Assembly: GCA_024655965.1 (NCBI GenBank) | Contig: JANLFL010000003.1 | Coordinates: 1-64,000 of the forward strand | DNA: 64,000 bases | Direction: 5' to 3' | DNA from: Caldisericota bacterium | GTDB taxonomy: Bacteria > Caldisericota > JANLFM01 | Shown here: in pieces, positions 52,829-63,412 of the stretch | Layout: every line of letters starts with the position of its first letter | How positions within the stretch are numbered: the stretch's first letter is position 1 | The notes under the pieces: model-generated | The model's input: only the letters and a program-made list of their open reading frames with translations | Databases searched by the model: none | Told to the model about the DNA's origin: nothing | Made by a program: the position numbers and the translations under genes

Positions 52829-52868
52829 GACTAAAAAAGAAAGGAAAATTTTCCTTTCTTTTTTAGTC
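52829..52868. repeat. Perfect 40-nt palindrome in the rRNA spacer
   Basis: Two 20-nt arms with no loop (GACTAAAAAAGAAAGGAAAA and its exact reverse complement). In RNA it would form a long hairpin with a minimal loop between the 16S and 23S processing stems. It is not followed by a T run beyond its own arm. Confidence 0.85.
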
Positions 52869-52899
52869 TGACCCGGGGAATCCGGGTCGTTGAACTTTG

Positions 52900-52913
52900 A
52901 AAACTGCATAGGG
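52900..52913 (+). promoter_or_regulatory. 5' arm of the 23S processing stem
   Basis: AAAACTGCATAGGG is exactly complementary to 56708-56721 (CCCTATGCAGTTTT), which lies just after the 23S 3' end. Confidence 0.8.
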
Positions 52914-52940
52914 TAAAAAAGCTGCAATTATTGCTTGGTA

Positions 52941-55008
<2,068 letters not shown>

Positions 55009-55704
55009 GACTGACGTTGCCTTCTCGTCCGGTAACGGATGAGTTCATATCCGGCTGTATGCGGGAACACCCTTAGAGCCCAGTGCTACTCAGTGAAATT
55101 TCTGAGTAAAAATGCCTGGGATTGGGCAATCCGCAGGAAATCCGTAAGGAGATCCTCAGAGACTATACGCCGGATATCCAGCCTTGCGCTTTCTCCAAAA
55201 GGAGGTCGCAATGGATCTTACTTACGATTGGGTTGTGGGCTTTACGGATGGCGAAGGGTGCTTTTACGTGGGAATCAACAAGCATCCTGAGATGTCCGCT
55301 GGGTACCAGGTTCTGCCAGAGTTTCGGATCGTTCAGCACAAGAGGGATATCCAAATCCTCTATGCCTTAAAACGGTTTTTTCAGGCTGGCGTTGTTCGCC
55401 AGAACAACGAAGACCGTTATGAGCTGAGAATCCGAAAGCTGGAATCCTTAGAAAAAGTGGTGGACTTTTTCGAAAAGCATCCCCTGAAGACCAAGAAAAA
55501 TGTAGATTTTCAGCATTTTTCCCGGGTAATCAGGTGGATGAAGGAGGGAAAACACTTGAGCAAGGAGGGATTAATTCAAATTGCCCAACTTGTGAGGGAA
55601 ATGAACACTGGAAATAAACCCCAAGCGGAAGCCATCCTCCAAGAGCTTCAATCCACTGGATAAAGATATAGTCCATCCCTGTTTGAAAGAACAGGAAGAA
55701 GATG
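55009..55704 (+). ncRNA. Group I intron in 23S rRNA (after E. coli position 1931)
   Basis: 696 nt interrupt helix 69-71 sequence between '...CCTAAGGT' and 'AGCGAAATTCC'. The 5' exon ends in U and the intron ends in G, as in group I introns. R-like TCAGAGACTATA (55156-55167) and S-like AAGATATAGTCC (55663-55674) contain the P7 pairing GACTATA/TATAGTC. The LAGLIDADG gene fills the loop between the P7 strands. Insertion at 1931 in 23S is the position described for Thermotoga group I introns. Confidence 0.9.
55211..55663 (+). CDS. LAGLIDADG homing endonuclease inside the 23S intron
   Basis: 150 residues from ATG 55211, 5-6 nt after AAAGGAGGT, a strong site for a gene inside rRNA. The single LAGLIDADG motif is 'DWVVGFTDGEGCFYVGI' (about residues 6-22); with one motif it should act as a homodimer. 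The rest includes 'FRIVQHKRDIQILYALKRFF' and 'YELRIRKLESLEKVVDFFEK', typical of the family fold. The enzyme is expected to cut intron-less 23S genes near this site and so drive homing. It may also help splicing (maturase), but that is not shown by sequence. Confidence 0.93.
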   Translation: MDLTYDWVVGFTDGEGCFYVGINKHPEMSAGYQVLPEFRIVQHKRDIQILYALKRFFQAGVVRQNNEDRYELRIRKLESLEKVVDFFEKHPLKTKKNVDFQHFSRVIRWMKEGKHLSKEGLIQIAQLVREMNTGNKPQAEAILQELQSTG

Positions 55705-56675
<971 letters not shown>

Positions 56676-56707
56676 CTGAGCTTTGGTCTTGTCCATAGAT
56701 TGAGTTG

Positions 56708-56721
56708 CCCTATGCAGTTTT
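56708..56721 (+). promoter_or_regulatory. 3' arm of the 23S processing stem
   Basis: CCCTATGCAGTTTT pairs exactly with 52900-52913, flanking 23S. Confidence 0.8.
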
Positions 56722-56741
56722 GAAGGTTCCACGAATTTTCT

Positions 56742-56863
<122 letters not shown>

Positions 56864-56876
56864 TTTTTGTTTTTTG
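56864..56876 (+). terminator. Terminator of the rRNA operon
   Basis: The 5S closing stem is followed at once by TTTTTGTTTTTT, an intrinsic-terminator arrangement. Confidence 0.6.
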
Positions 56877-57015
56877 GAAAGTATTTCTATCATTAGATAA
56901 AAATCCCCTGAAAACTTTCAGGCTTTTCTCCCCATGTTTGATTAAATCTGCGAGCACTTAACCAGTTTATTCATTTTAATTAATTTTTTAAAAAATATTT
57001 TTGAATTACCTTTTT

Positions 57016-57235
57016 TATAATCCTTTGGTGCTAAAATAAACTATAAGGGTGGAACGATTATCAGGAAGTTAATCAGAAGGGACCTTTGGGTTCTCCTCAG
57101 AAGTCCAGCCAGCATAACCAATCTTGCCAGGAGTATGAACGACTAGCCGGGGGGTAAATGGTTAGGGAGCCAGCCCCTGCTCCGGAGGGAAATTGGGAAA
57201 ACAGGTTCCTGGGGAGCTTTTTTTCCTGCCCCGAT
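57016..57235 (+). other. Structured intergenic segment, possible small RNA or leader
   Basis: TATAAT (57016-57021) without a good -35 is followed by about 200 nt with several local pairings: GGAC...GTCC (57080-57106), ACCA...TGGT (57117/57158) and CTCCGGAG (57180-57187). It ends in GGGGAGCTTTTTTTCC (57211-57226), which resembles a terminator T run. It matches no RNA family I can recognise (not SRP, tmRNA, RNase P or a T-box). It could be an independent RNA or the leader of the exported-protein gene at 57280. The remainder of 56877-57279 is A+T-rich and empty. Confidence 0.35.
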
Positions 57236-57279
57236 TGTCAGAAATAAGTTTTGATCAAAAATGAATTTAAGGAGGAGAA

Positions 57280-58329
57280 ATGAAAAAGTTTTTGGTGTTT
57301 GGGTTGGTCTTTGTCATTTCAGTGCTCGGTTGGAGCTTTTTCCCTCTGCGAGATAATACGGTTGCCCAACCGATCGTGGCTTACGATTTCCTGGCAAATG
57401 CGGCGAGCGCAACTTGGACCGGATGGATCCCGGGGAGTTCTAAAGCAATCACTTTCCAAGTGGACAATACCTCATTTATGTTTTCCGATGGAATGGCCTC
57501 TCTGGTGACCAAAGGGGTAACTCTTGAGGATGGCACAAAACACGCCCCCGCTCTTTGGATGGTTTGTCCCGGAGGGGTGACTAGTTCTGGGGTTACTGGG
57601 GATTTTTATAACGTCTACATCCCCTACAACGCCTCCCTTCATGTAATCTTTGGGCTTACCAAAGGGGATGTGGGAGAGACCGGAATCGTCGCCGGAGTTG
57701 CCTTCGCAGAAACTGACCCTACCAAACCCGTACTTGAACTTATATCGGAGACCAAAGATTACGACGGCACACTTCGTGAGGCAACCTTTGATTTGTCCCA
57801 ATGGGGAGGAAAGACCGGGGGTTTCCAGCTCTTTGTACGCACCCCTCATGCCGATGATGCGGACGGAGCAGTCTGGGCTTATGCCGCAATCGAGGTCAAC
57901 CCAACCCCTTCTAGCCCTTCTCCTTCCATAAGCCCCCTCGTCCTCCATTTTTTCATTGGGAATACCACCTATTTCGTGGGCACCACTCCCAAAATGATGG
58001 ATATCGCTCCCGTAATCGTGGAAAGTCGGACATTTCTTCCCATTCGTTACGTTGCCGAGGAACTGGGGGCGAAAGTTGACTGGTCCCAGACGGAGAAGAA
58101 AGTCACAATTACCATGGGTTCAAAGAAAATTGAACTCTGGATCGACCAAAACTCCGCCTCCGTGAACGGGAGCTTTGTTCTGATCGATCCCTCAAATCCC
58201 AATGTCGCCCCTTTCATCCTTCCTCCAGGTCGAACAATGATGCCCCTGCGGTTCATTTCCGAGAACCTGGGGTCTCTGGTTGAATGGTTTCCCCCTTCGG
58301 AAGCCAGGATAACCTATCCTGCGCCCTAA
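57280..58329 (+). CDS. Exported protein with C-terminal 'copper amine oxidase N-terminal' stalk domain
   Basis: 349 residues behind GGAGGAG. Signal peptide about 1-30. The first about 170 residues of the mature protein form a beta-rich domain ('FYNVYIPYNASLHVIFGLTK', 'FQLFVRTPHADDADGAVWAY') with no clear family. A Pro/Ser linker precedes the stalk domain, which has the diagnostic repeats 'VESRTFLPIRYVAEELGAKV' and 'PPGRTMMPLRFISENLGSLV' around 'EKKVTITMGSKKIELWI'. Such domains are common in wall-associated or exported proteins of monoderm bacteria and are thought to bind or space surface proteins; they do not imply amine-oxidase activity. A related protein lies at 59270-60643. Confidence 0.8.
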   Translation: MKKFLVFGLVFVISVLGWSFFPLRDNTVAQPIVAYDFLANAASATWTGWIPGSSKAITFQVDNTSFMFSDGMASLVTKGVTLEDGTKHAPALWMVCPGGVTSSGVTGDFYNVYIPYNASLHVIFGLTKGDVGETGIVAGVAFAETDPTKPVLELISETKDYDGTLREATFDLSQWGGKTGGFQLFVRTPHADDADGAVWAYAAIEVNPTPSSPSPSISPLVLHFFIGNTTYFVGTTPKMMDIAPVIVESRTFLPIRYVAEELGAKVDWSQTEKKVTITMGSKKIELWIDQNSASVNGSFVLIDPSNPNVAPFILPPGRTMMPLRFISENLGSLVEWFPPSEARITYPAP

Positions 58330-58491
58330 AAGGATAATCAAAAAAAACAAGTTAGAGTTTTCCAAACAATAAATTTCGGTTTCCCTTAAGGATCGGGAAA
58401 GGGTTTTTGGCCAAAAAAGGAGACCTGAAGGGCAATTGTTTTTGGGGCTTTCTTTTTGATTTCGCTTTATGGATTATGACCATTGCCTCTC

Positions 58492-58557
58492 AGGAATGGC
58501 CTGTTACCATCCAGACCATTTAATAATCTTTTCTCCCAGATGGTAAAAGCCATTCCT
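58492..58557. repeat. Long interrupted inverted repeat
   Basis: AGGAATGGC-N5-ACCATC (58492-58511) faces GATGGT-AAAA-GCCATTCCT (58539-58557), so 15 of about 19-20 positions pair with one small bulge. No T run follows. It lies in DNA that otherwise holds only a decayed gene. Confidence 0.6.
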
Positions 58558-58563
58558 TGAACC

Positions 58564-58872
58564 ATGGACTCCTCGCGGAAAATCACTAATTTTCCCAGTT
58601 TAAAAGAACTTTTTTATCGCTCCTTGCCGGATGGCTTCCCCCGATTAACTTGTCATTACTTTTTTCGGCAACAAGACTCATTTTGTGAAATCAAATCGGC
58701 CAAGAAATGGAAATTCAGTAGGTTGTTGTTGGCAACTTTACTTCCTTCTATCCGCTACATCGCCCAGGAACTTGGTGGCAGGATGGACTGGTCCCTGGCT
58801 GGAAAAGGACCTCAGAATTCCTTTGGGTCCATAAAACGAACTCTTGTTTTGGGAAAATTTTTCCTGGGTTAA
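58564..58872 (+). pseudogene. Decayed stalk-domain gene fragment
   Basis: The frame encodes 'LPSIRYIAQELGGRMDWSLA' near 58750-58810, a clear match to 'LPIRYVAEELGAKVDWSQT' of the neighbouring exported protein. The rest is not recognisable, and no signal peptide or second repeat is present. It is probably the remnant of a duplicated stalk-domain gene. The remaining 58330-58491 and 58873-59269 show no other supportable gene. Confidence 0.6.
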
Positions 58873-59269
58873 TTGGCAAGTGTTTTTATCGGCACCTCAA
58901 ATCTGGGGTCAATCCTTCTGCCCTTTCTTCAGGGAGAGCTTGAACCCCCTTGCGCTTTATCTCGGAGAATCTGGGCTAACCTTTTGAATGGTTTCCTGGG
59001 ATCGGGACGGGATGAAACCATTAACAATCTTTTTTATTTGTCCAATAATGAGTTCCGGGAAACATTGAGGTGTTCCTTTTTCTCCAGGACCTTCTGGGAA
59101 ATGGAGAAGGGAATTTGGAGGGTGGACTTTCATTTTAAAAGAGTATCTTCTTGATCAAGATTCCGGTCTTGAGCGATGGTTTTTAAGTCTCAGGAATAAT
59201 CCACAGATCAACCTTCCCCAATTTTATTATTGGTCGTTGTCTTTCATTTTTCTTTTTCCCGGTCTTCAA

Positions 59270-60643
59270 TCAGTTGGGCCTAACGGTCAGGAATTCAGCT
59301 CCTTCAAGGAAAAGCTTAACAGTGTCAGTTTCCATTTCGTGGAGGTAGTAGGTGCTTCCTCCAAGGTAGAATTCCAGAGGGTGCTCAATGATAAGGTCCC
59401 CGGATGGGAGGAACCCTGCTGGTCTGGAGCCGGGATTCATATCCAGTGATAGGATGTTTCCGGTTGTTAGTTCAAGCCCGAAGACACCTCCCTCAGAGTC
59501 ACTTCCGGCGATCAAAGTATCATTGGGGGACCAAAGCAAATGATAAACTGGCCTCTCAAAGGGGAAAATCAGGGGAGGGGTGGAAGGGCTGAATAAATCG
59601 TATATTTTAATCCCCTGGGGGGTGCTAATTGCGAGACGGGAGCCATCAGAACTGAATGCGAAATCCGAGGTTTCTTCTTGGATTTTAAGAATAAGCCCAT
59701 CCTGATCCCAGACCATCACTTGAAAGCCTTCCTCGTCGTTCACCATCCACGCCATGTGGATCCGATCGGGAGAGAAGAGACCGTACACTACCGCTCCAGC
59801 AGCCCCAAGCTGTAGCTTTTCGCCAGTTTCTGGTGCGATCTCAAAAAGAGTCCCGGAGAATTCCACCGAAGGCTCGTCGTAAAGGAGGAATTGGTCACCC
59901 GGTTCCCAGGATAGGGGCTTCAGGCTTCCAGATAGATTGTCCTGGTAAAGGAAAGGAATCCTCTCTCCGGACGGTTCCACACAATACTCAAGGGTTAAAT
60001 TGAATTCCCACTGGGAAAGCTTTTCCACCAGGTAATAAGCGATTTTTAAACCGTTAGCCGACCAAGCGATCGGGCCGGAGACCCCACCCTCGACGAGGGT
60101 TTTCCTTCCATTAATCTTGTTATCCTTTACCTCCGCCACCACCAAGTTTCCGTCTTGGACGTATGCTACGGTTGGCTCGGAGAATGCGCCTTTCCTTATT
60201 AGGACTTCCTTTGATCCACCCACCCAGGAAACGGCGCTTCCCAGGTTTTCGGCAACGAATCGCAGAGGGACCCAGGTTCGGCGTTCCGAAATGAAAGGCG
60301 CAACATCCATCAACTTGGAATTCCCGTTAACAAGCAGACTCGTGGAGCCGATGGTCAGTATTAGGGTGTCCCCTTCCAAATTGATGATCACCTGTTTTAG
60401 ATCCCCTTTCCAGTCCACCTGAGCTCCAAGTGCTTCCGAGACAAACCTGACCGGAACCCAGGTGCGGTTATCCTTTATGAAAGGGGCAACATCCATCGGT
60501 TCTTGAATTTCCCCGTTTACCCAAAGTTCCTTAGAGCCTATCTTGAGCCGGATTACACTTTCTGGTGGGGAGAATGCCTCCCCAGAGATTTGAAGAATTA
60601 GGAGGAAGACAAGCAAAAAAACAACCAAGACAATTTTTTTCAT
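59270..60643 (-). CDS. Exported protein with two stalk domains and a beta-propeller-like region
   Basis: 457 residues from ATG 60643, behind AAGGAG; the frame is open 10 codons upstream. Signal peptide about 1-24. Two adjacent 'copper amine oxidase N-terminal' stalk repeats follow: 'IKDNRTWVPVRFVSEALGAQ' and 'ISERRTWVPLRFVAENLGSA'. From about residue 170 the sequence changes to repeats of TolB/WD40-like type ('VEGGVSGPIAWSANGLKIAY', 'LSWEPGDQFLLYDEP', 'HLLWSPNDTLIAGSDSEGGV'), each with an S-x-D/N-G-x-x-I pattern. This suggests a surface protein that both attaches to the wall and binds a ligand or protein. The upstream region may carry its promoter, but none is clear. Confidence 0.8.
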   Translation of the reverse strand: MKKIVLVVFLLVFLLILQISGEAFSPPESVIRLKIGSKELWVNGEIQEPMDVAPFIKDNRTWVPVRFVSEALGAQVDWKGDLKQVIINLEGDTLILTIGSTSLLVNGNSKLMDVAPFISERRTWVPLRFVAENLGSAVSWVGGSKEVLIRKGAFSEPTVAYVQDGNLVVAEVKDNKINGRKTLVEGGVSGPIAWSANGLKIAYYLVEKLSQWEFNLTLEYCVEPSGERIPFLYQDNLSGSLKPLSWEPGDQFLLYDEPSVEFSGTLFEIAPETGEKLQLGAAGAVVYGLFSPDRIHMAWMVNDEEGFQVMVWDQDGLILKIQEETSDFAFSSDGSRLAISTPQGIKIYDLFSPSTPPLIFPFERPVYHLLWSPNDTLIAGSDSEGGVFGLELTTGNILSLDMNPGSRPAGFLPSGDLIIEHPLEFYLGGSTYYLHEMETDTVKLFLEGAEFLTVRPN

Positions 60644-60821
60644 TTCTTGCTCCTTGCTTCCCCGTTTTGCCAAGTATAACAGGAATTGGGTTTTGGGTGA
60701 GTTTTTTTAAGAGGAATTTTTCTCCTGAGTTGATGAAACAAACCTAAATAGGAATGGGAATTCTTTTCGAAAAGAATGGCCTTTTGTTCAGTTTTTAAGT
60801 CAATTCTGGTAAATTTTCCTC

Positions 60822-61682
60822 ATGGAAGAAGACATCCTGAAGGCTCAGAGAAACGAAATTACCGAACACTATTTTTATTCCCGCATTTCTAAGGCTGTTA
60901 AGGATTCAGCAAACCGATCTGTTATTGAAAAAATTGCCCAAGATGAGCTCAGGCATTTTGAATTTTGGAAAAGGCATTCGGGAAGGGAAATAAAGCCCGA
61001 TCCTTTTAAGCTCTTCTTCTACCTCCTTCTTTTCCGGATCTTCGGGATCACTTTCGTGGTCAAGCTGATGGAAAAACAGGAAAAGAAAGCCCAGATTAAC
61101 TACGAAAGGCTTTCCCGGTTAGTGCCCCAGGCCCTGGAAATGGAGAGGGATGAGGAGGAACACGAGGAAGCCCTTGTCATGATGATAGACGAGGAGAGGC
61201 TAAAATACATGGGTTCCATCGTCCTCGGCTTAAACGACGCCCTTGTGGAGCTAACCGGGGCTCTTGCGGGATTAACTTTCGCTTTCGGGAAGACCACCCT
61301 GATTGCGGCAACCGGTTTCATCACGGGAATTGCCGCGTCGTTTTCCATGGCGGCGTCAGAGTACCTTTCCCAAAGGATTGAAAAGGGCTCGGGGACCACT
61401 CATCCCCTGAAGTCTGCCCTCTACACTTTCATCGCCTATGTTCTCACGGTTTTGGCGCTGATTTTACCCTTCCTTTTAATCTCCCATCCCTACATCGCTC
61501 TGGGTGTTTCCCTGGCTCTCTCGGTTTTGGTTATCGGGGTTTTCACCTATTATTCCTCGATTACCCAGGATTCCAGTTTCAAAAAGCGCTTCCTGGAGAT
61601 GGTCTCCATTTCCCTGGGAATTGCGGGGCTCTCCTTCGGTTTAGGGGTCCTGGTTCGCTCAATCTTTGGGATAGATATTTAA
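60822..61682 (+). CDS. Rubrerythrin-like domain fused to VIT1/CCC1 iron/manganese transporter (MbfA type)
   Basis: 286 residues. The N-terminal about 135 residues form a four-helix ferritin-like domain with the metal ligands in 'NEITEHYFYSRI', 'IAQDELRHFEFW' (E-x-x-H) and 'ERDEEEHEEAL' (E-x-x-H-like). The rest is the VIT1/CCC1-type membrane domain beginning 'YMGSIVLGLNDALVELTGAL', with 'AGLTFAFGKTTLIAATGFIT', and three to four further helices ending at about residue 282. This fusion (membrane-bound ferritin A / Er-VIT1) exports iron and oxidises Fe(II) under iron or peroxide stress in proteobacteria. No iron-response operator is visible upstream. It is probably a single-gene unit. Confidence 0.9.
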   Translation: MEEDILKAQRNEITEHYFYSRISKAVKDSANRSVIEKIAQDELRHFEFWKRHSGREIKPDPFKLFFYLLLFRIFGITFVVKLMEKQEKKAQINYERLSRLVPQALEMERDEEEHEEALVMMIDEERLKYMGSIVLGLNDALVELTGALAGLTFAFGKTTLIAATGFITGIAASFSMAASEYLSQRIEKGSGTTHPLKSALYTFIAYVLTVLALILPFLLISHPYIALGVSLALSVLVIGVFTYYSSITQDSSFKKRFLEMVSISLGIAGLSFGLGVLVRSIFGIDI

Positions 61683-61696
61683 TTCCGTTCTTCTTC

Positions 61697-63355
61697 TCAC
61701 ATTTTTAATTCTTTGATGAATTCCAGAGTCTCGGCGTGCAGGACTATGAGATAGGGGTATCCATTTGAAGTTTGGATATAAAGGCAGGCCGCGGGGACGT
61801 CTCCCTTCCCGGAAACCGGAAAAGGTTCATAAAGGAGGCCGTGGTCCGCAATCCGGAAGTCGGAAATCTCCGGATGAAGCCTCTTAAATTCCTGGAAAGC
61901 CCTTTCTATTACCTCTGGGCTGTCCGGCCAGTTCTCGGGAAGGAAAACAACCGAGCTCTTATTTACGGTTTGGGTGGAAATTTCCCCGGCCTTGCCATTT
62001 TGCACGGAGATGGTAATCCGCGTTCCTGGGGAAGCAAACCAAAACTCCCAGGAAAGGCAGGTTCCATCGGGGTTGATGGGTTCCCCTGTTTGGAACTTCC
62101 CCCCGAAAATCCCCTCCAGCTTGGCGTCCGGAAATCTTTGAAAAATTGTGGATTCGATTAAGGAATAGGCTTGCCTGGCGGTCAGAAAAGGTTGGGTTTC
62201 CTCAGGGGTGGTAGGGGTTGCTGTTAGAGTGGGGGTGGGAGTGAGGAATGGTTCCGTTGGCTTTTCCGTTGGTTTTCCAGTCGGTTTTTCTTCTGGCTTG
62301 AAAACCCATTGGATAGAAGAAAGGATCTTGAGAAACTCGCTCCTATGAGATTCAAAGTCCTGGGGATAGGTGGAAAAGGAAATGATGAACACTTTATTGT
62401 TGATCTCCAGCCACACATCTTCGGTTCTGATCCAGGGCTCTCCCCAGGGGTGAGTATAGGTTTTTGCCAGGGCTTTCAAATCCCCAATCTGGATCTCCTG
62501 CTCCTTAACATCATAAAAATAAATGGTGTCAGGGGGAACTCCTCCATAATATCTCTGGAACATGGCTTCATAAGTTTCCCGGAACAGGTCCTGAAGCTTT
62601 AAAGATTTCAAACTTGCTTTTATGCCCGAAAAATCGAACTCCTGGAAAGAAATTGATTGATATGGGTCCCTTCGTGAGGCTTCCCAGATGATGATCGTCC
62701 CCAAATCCGGGTTCTTCCCTGGTTTGGTTAAGGGATACTCTTTTACTTCCCAGCCTTCAGGGATCTCCAGCGCATAATCTTCCCCCTTTATGACTTTCTT
62801 TAGAGGGAAGGACTCGGTGAATTCTTGAAGGTTAACCGTGAAGGATTCCACGACCTTCAGGGCTTTCGATTCAAGTCCCGGAAAATCCCCGCTTTCCCCG
62901 ATTAAGACAAAAAGAAAAAGCTTTCCCTGAAATTGCCACCACCAGTTTTTGAACTGGGTGGGAAGGTTGAACGAGGGGATCTGAAATTCAATTTCCCAGA
63001 GGTCCTTTCCTCCGAGGGCCTTTTTTGCTTCCTGGAAATTCTGGACATTGAGAAGGCTTGAGGGGGATTTATCGTAAAGGGCTTTAAGCAAATCCCCGGT
63101 TTCGATCCCCTGGGGAAGGTCGGCGAACAAGATCCCCATTTGCCCACCGTTCGGGTCCTCGAGACGGCAGATTTCCTTTAAGGAAGCATTTATCAGGGGA
63201 AGGGGGACGAGCTCCTGGGATAATTTCCAATTCCCGGGATACTCAAAATAAATCCCCTTTGAGTTATAGCTGCTGATATCCTCAGCACTGCCACAGGATG
63301 AAAGCCCAAAAACGAGGGCCCCCACTAAAAGCCAAACACCCACCGACTTGACCAT
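61697..63355 (-). CDS. Lipoprotein with duplicated PsbP-like domain
   Basis: 552 residues with GGGAGGA before the ATG. The lipobox is 'ALVFGLSSCGS', so the mature N-terminus is Cys21 or so. Two similar regions follow, each with 'Y-P-G-N-W/P-E-G-W' starts ('GIYFEYPGNWKLSQELVPLP' and 'DYALEIPEGWEVKEYPLTKP') and ends such as 'FVLIGESGDFPGLESKALKV' and 'FIISFSTYPQDFESHRSEFL', a pattern of PsbP/DcrB-like domains. A Pro/Thr-rich linker follows, then a C-terminal domain starting 'FLTARQAYSLIESTIFQRFP' that is PepSY-like by position only. It is anchored in the membrane and faces outward; function unknown. It converges on the iron transporter with only 14 nt between stops. Confidence 0.8.
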   Translation of the reverse strand: MVKSVGVWLLVGALVFGLSSCGSAEDISSYNSKGIYFEYPGNWKLSQELVPLPLINASLKEICRLEDPNGGQMGILFADLPQGIETGDLLKALYDKSPSSLLNVQNFQEAKKALGGKDLWEIEFQIPSFNLPTQFKNWWWQFQGKLFLFVLIGESGDFPGLESKALKVVESFTVNLQEFTESFPLKKVIKGEDYALEIPEGWEVKEYPLTKPGKNPDLGTIIIWEASRRDPYQSISFQEFDFSGIKASLKSLKLQDLFRETYEAMFQRYYGGVPPDTIYFYDVKEQEIQIGDLKALAKTYTHPWGEPWIRTEDVWLEINNKVFIISFSTYPQDFESHRSEFLKILSSIQWVFKPEEKPTGKPTEKPTEPFLTPTPTLTATPTTPEETQPFLTARQAYSLIESTIFQRFPDAKLEGIFGGKFQTGEPINPDGTCLSWEFWFASPGTRITISVQNGKAGEISTQTVNKSSVVFLPENWPDSPEVIERAFQEFKRLHPEISDFRIADHGLLYEPFPVSGKGDVPAACLYIQTSNGYPYLIVLHAETLEFIKELKM

Positions 63356-63412
63356 CGTCTTCCTCCCAAAACTGGTAAGACTTACTACCAGATTTCGGAA
63401 ACTATTATCGCA

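Larger units (their letters stand above)
52721..52940 (+). other. 16S-23S internal spacer without tRNA genes
   Basis: It contains the 3' arm of the 16S stem (52793-52811), a 40-nt perfect palindrome (52829-52868), and the 5' arm of the 23S stem (52900-52913). No tRNA-Ile or tRNA-Ala gene is present. Confidence 0.85.

Noticed and set aside
57041-57060. AGGGTGGAAC resembling the T-box sequence
   Set aside because: The remaining consensus (ACCGCG), a specifier stem and a downstream synthetase gene are absent; the match is at the 5' end, not before an antiterminator.
58873-59154. 93-codon frame after the stalk-domain fragment
   Set aside because: No ribosome-binding site, no homology recognised, in decayed DNA.
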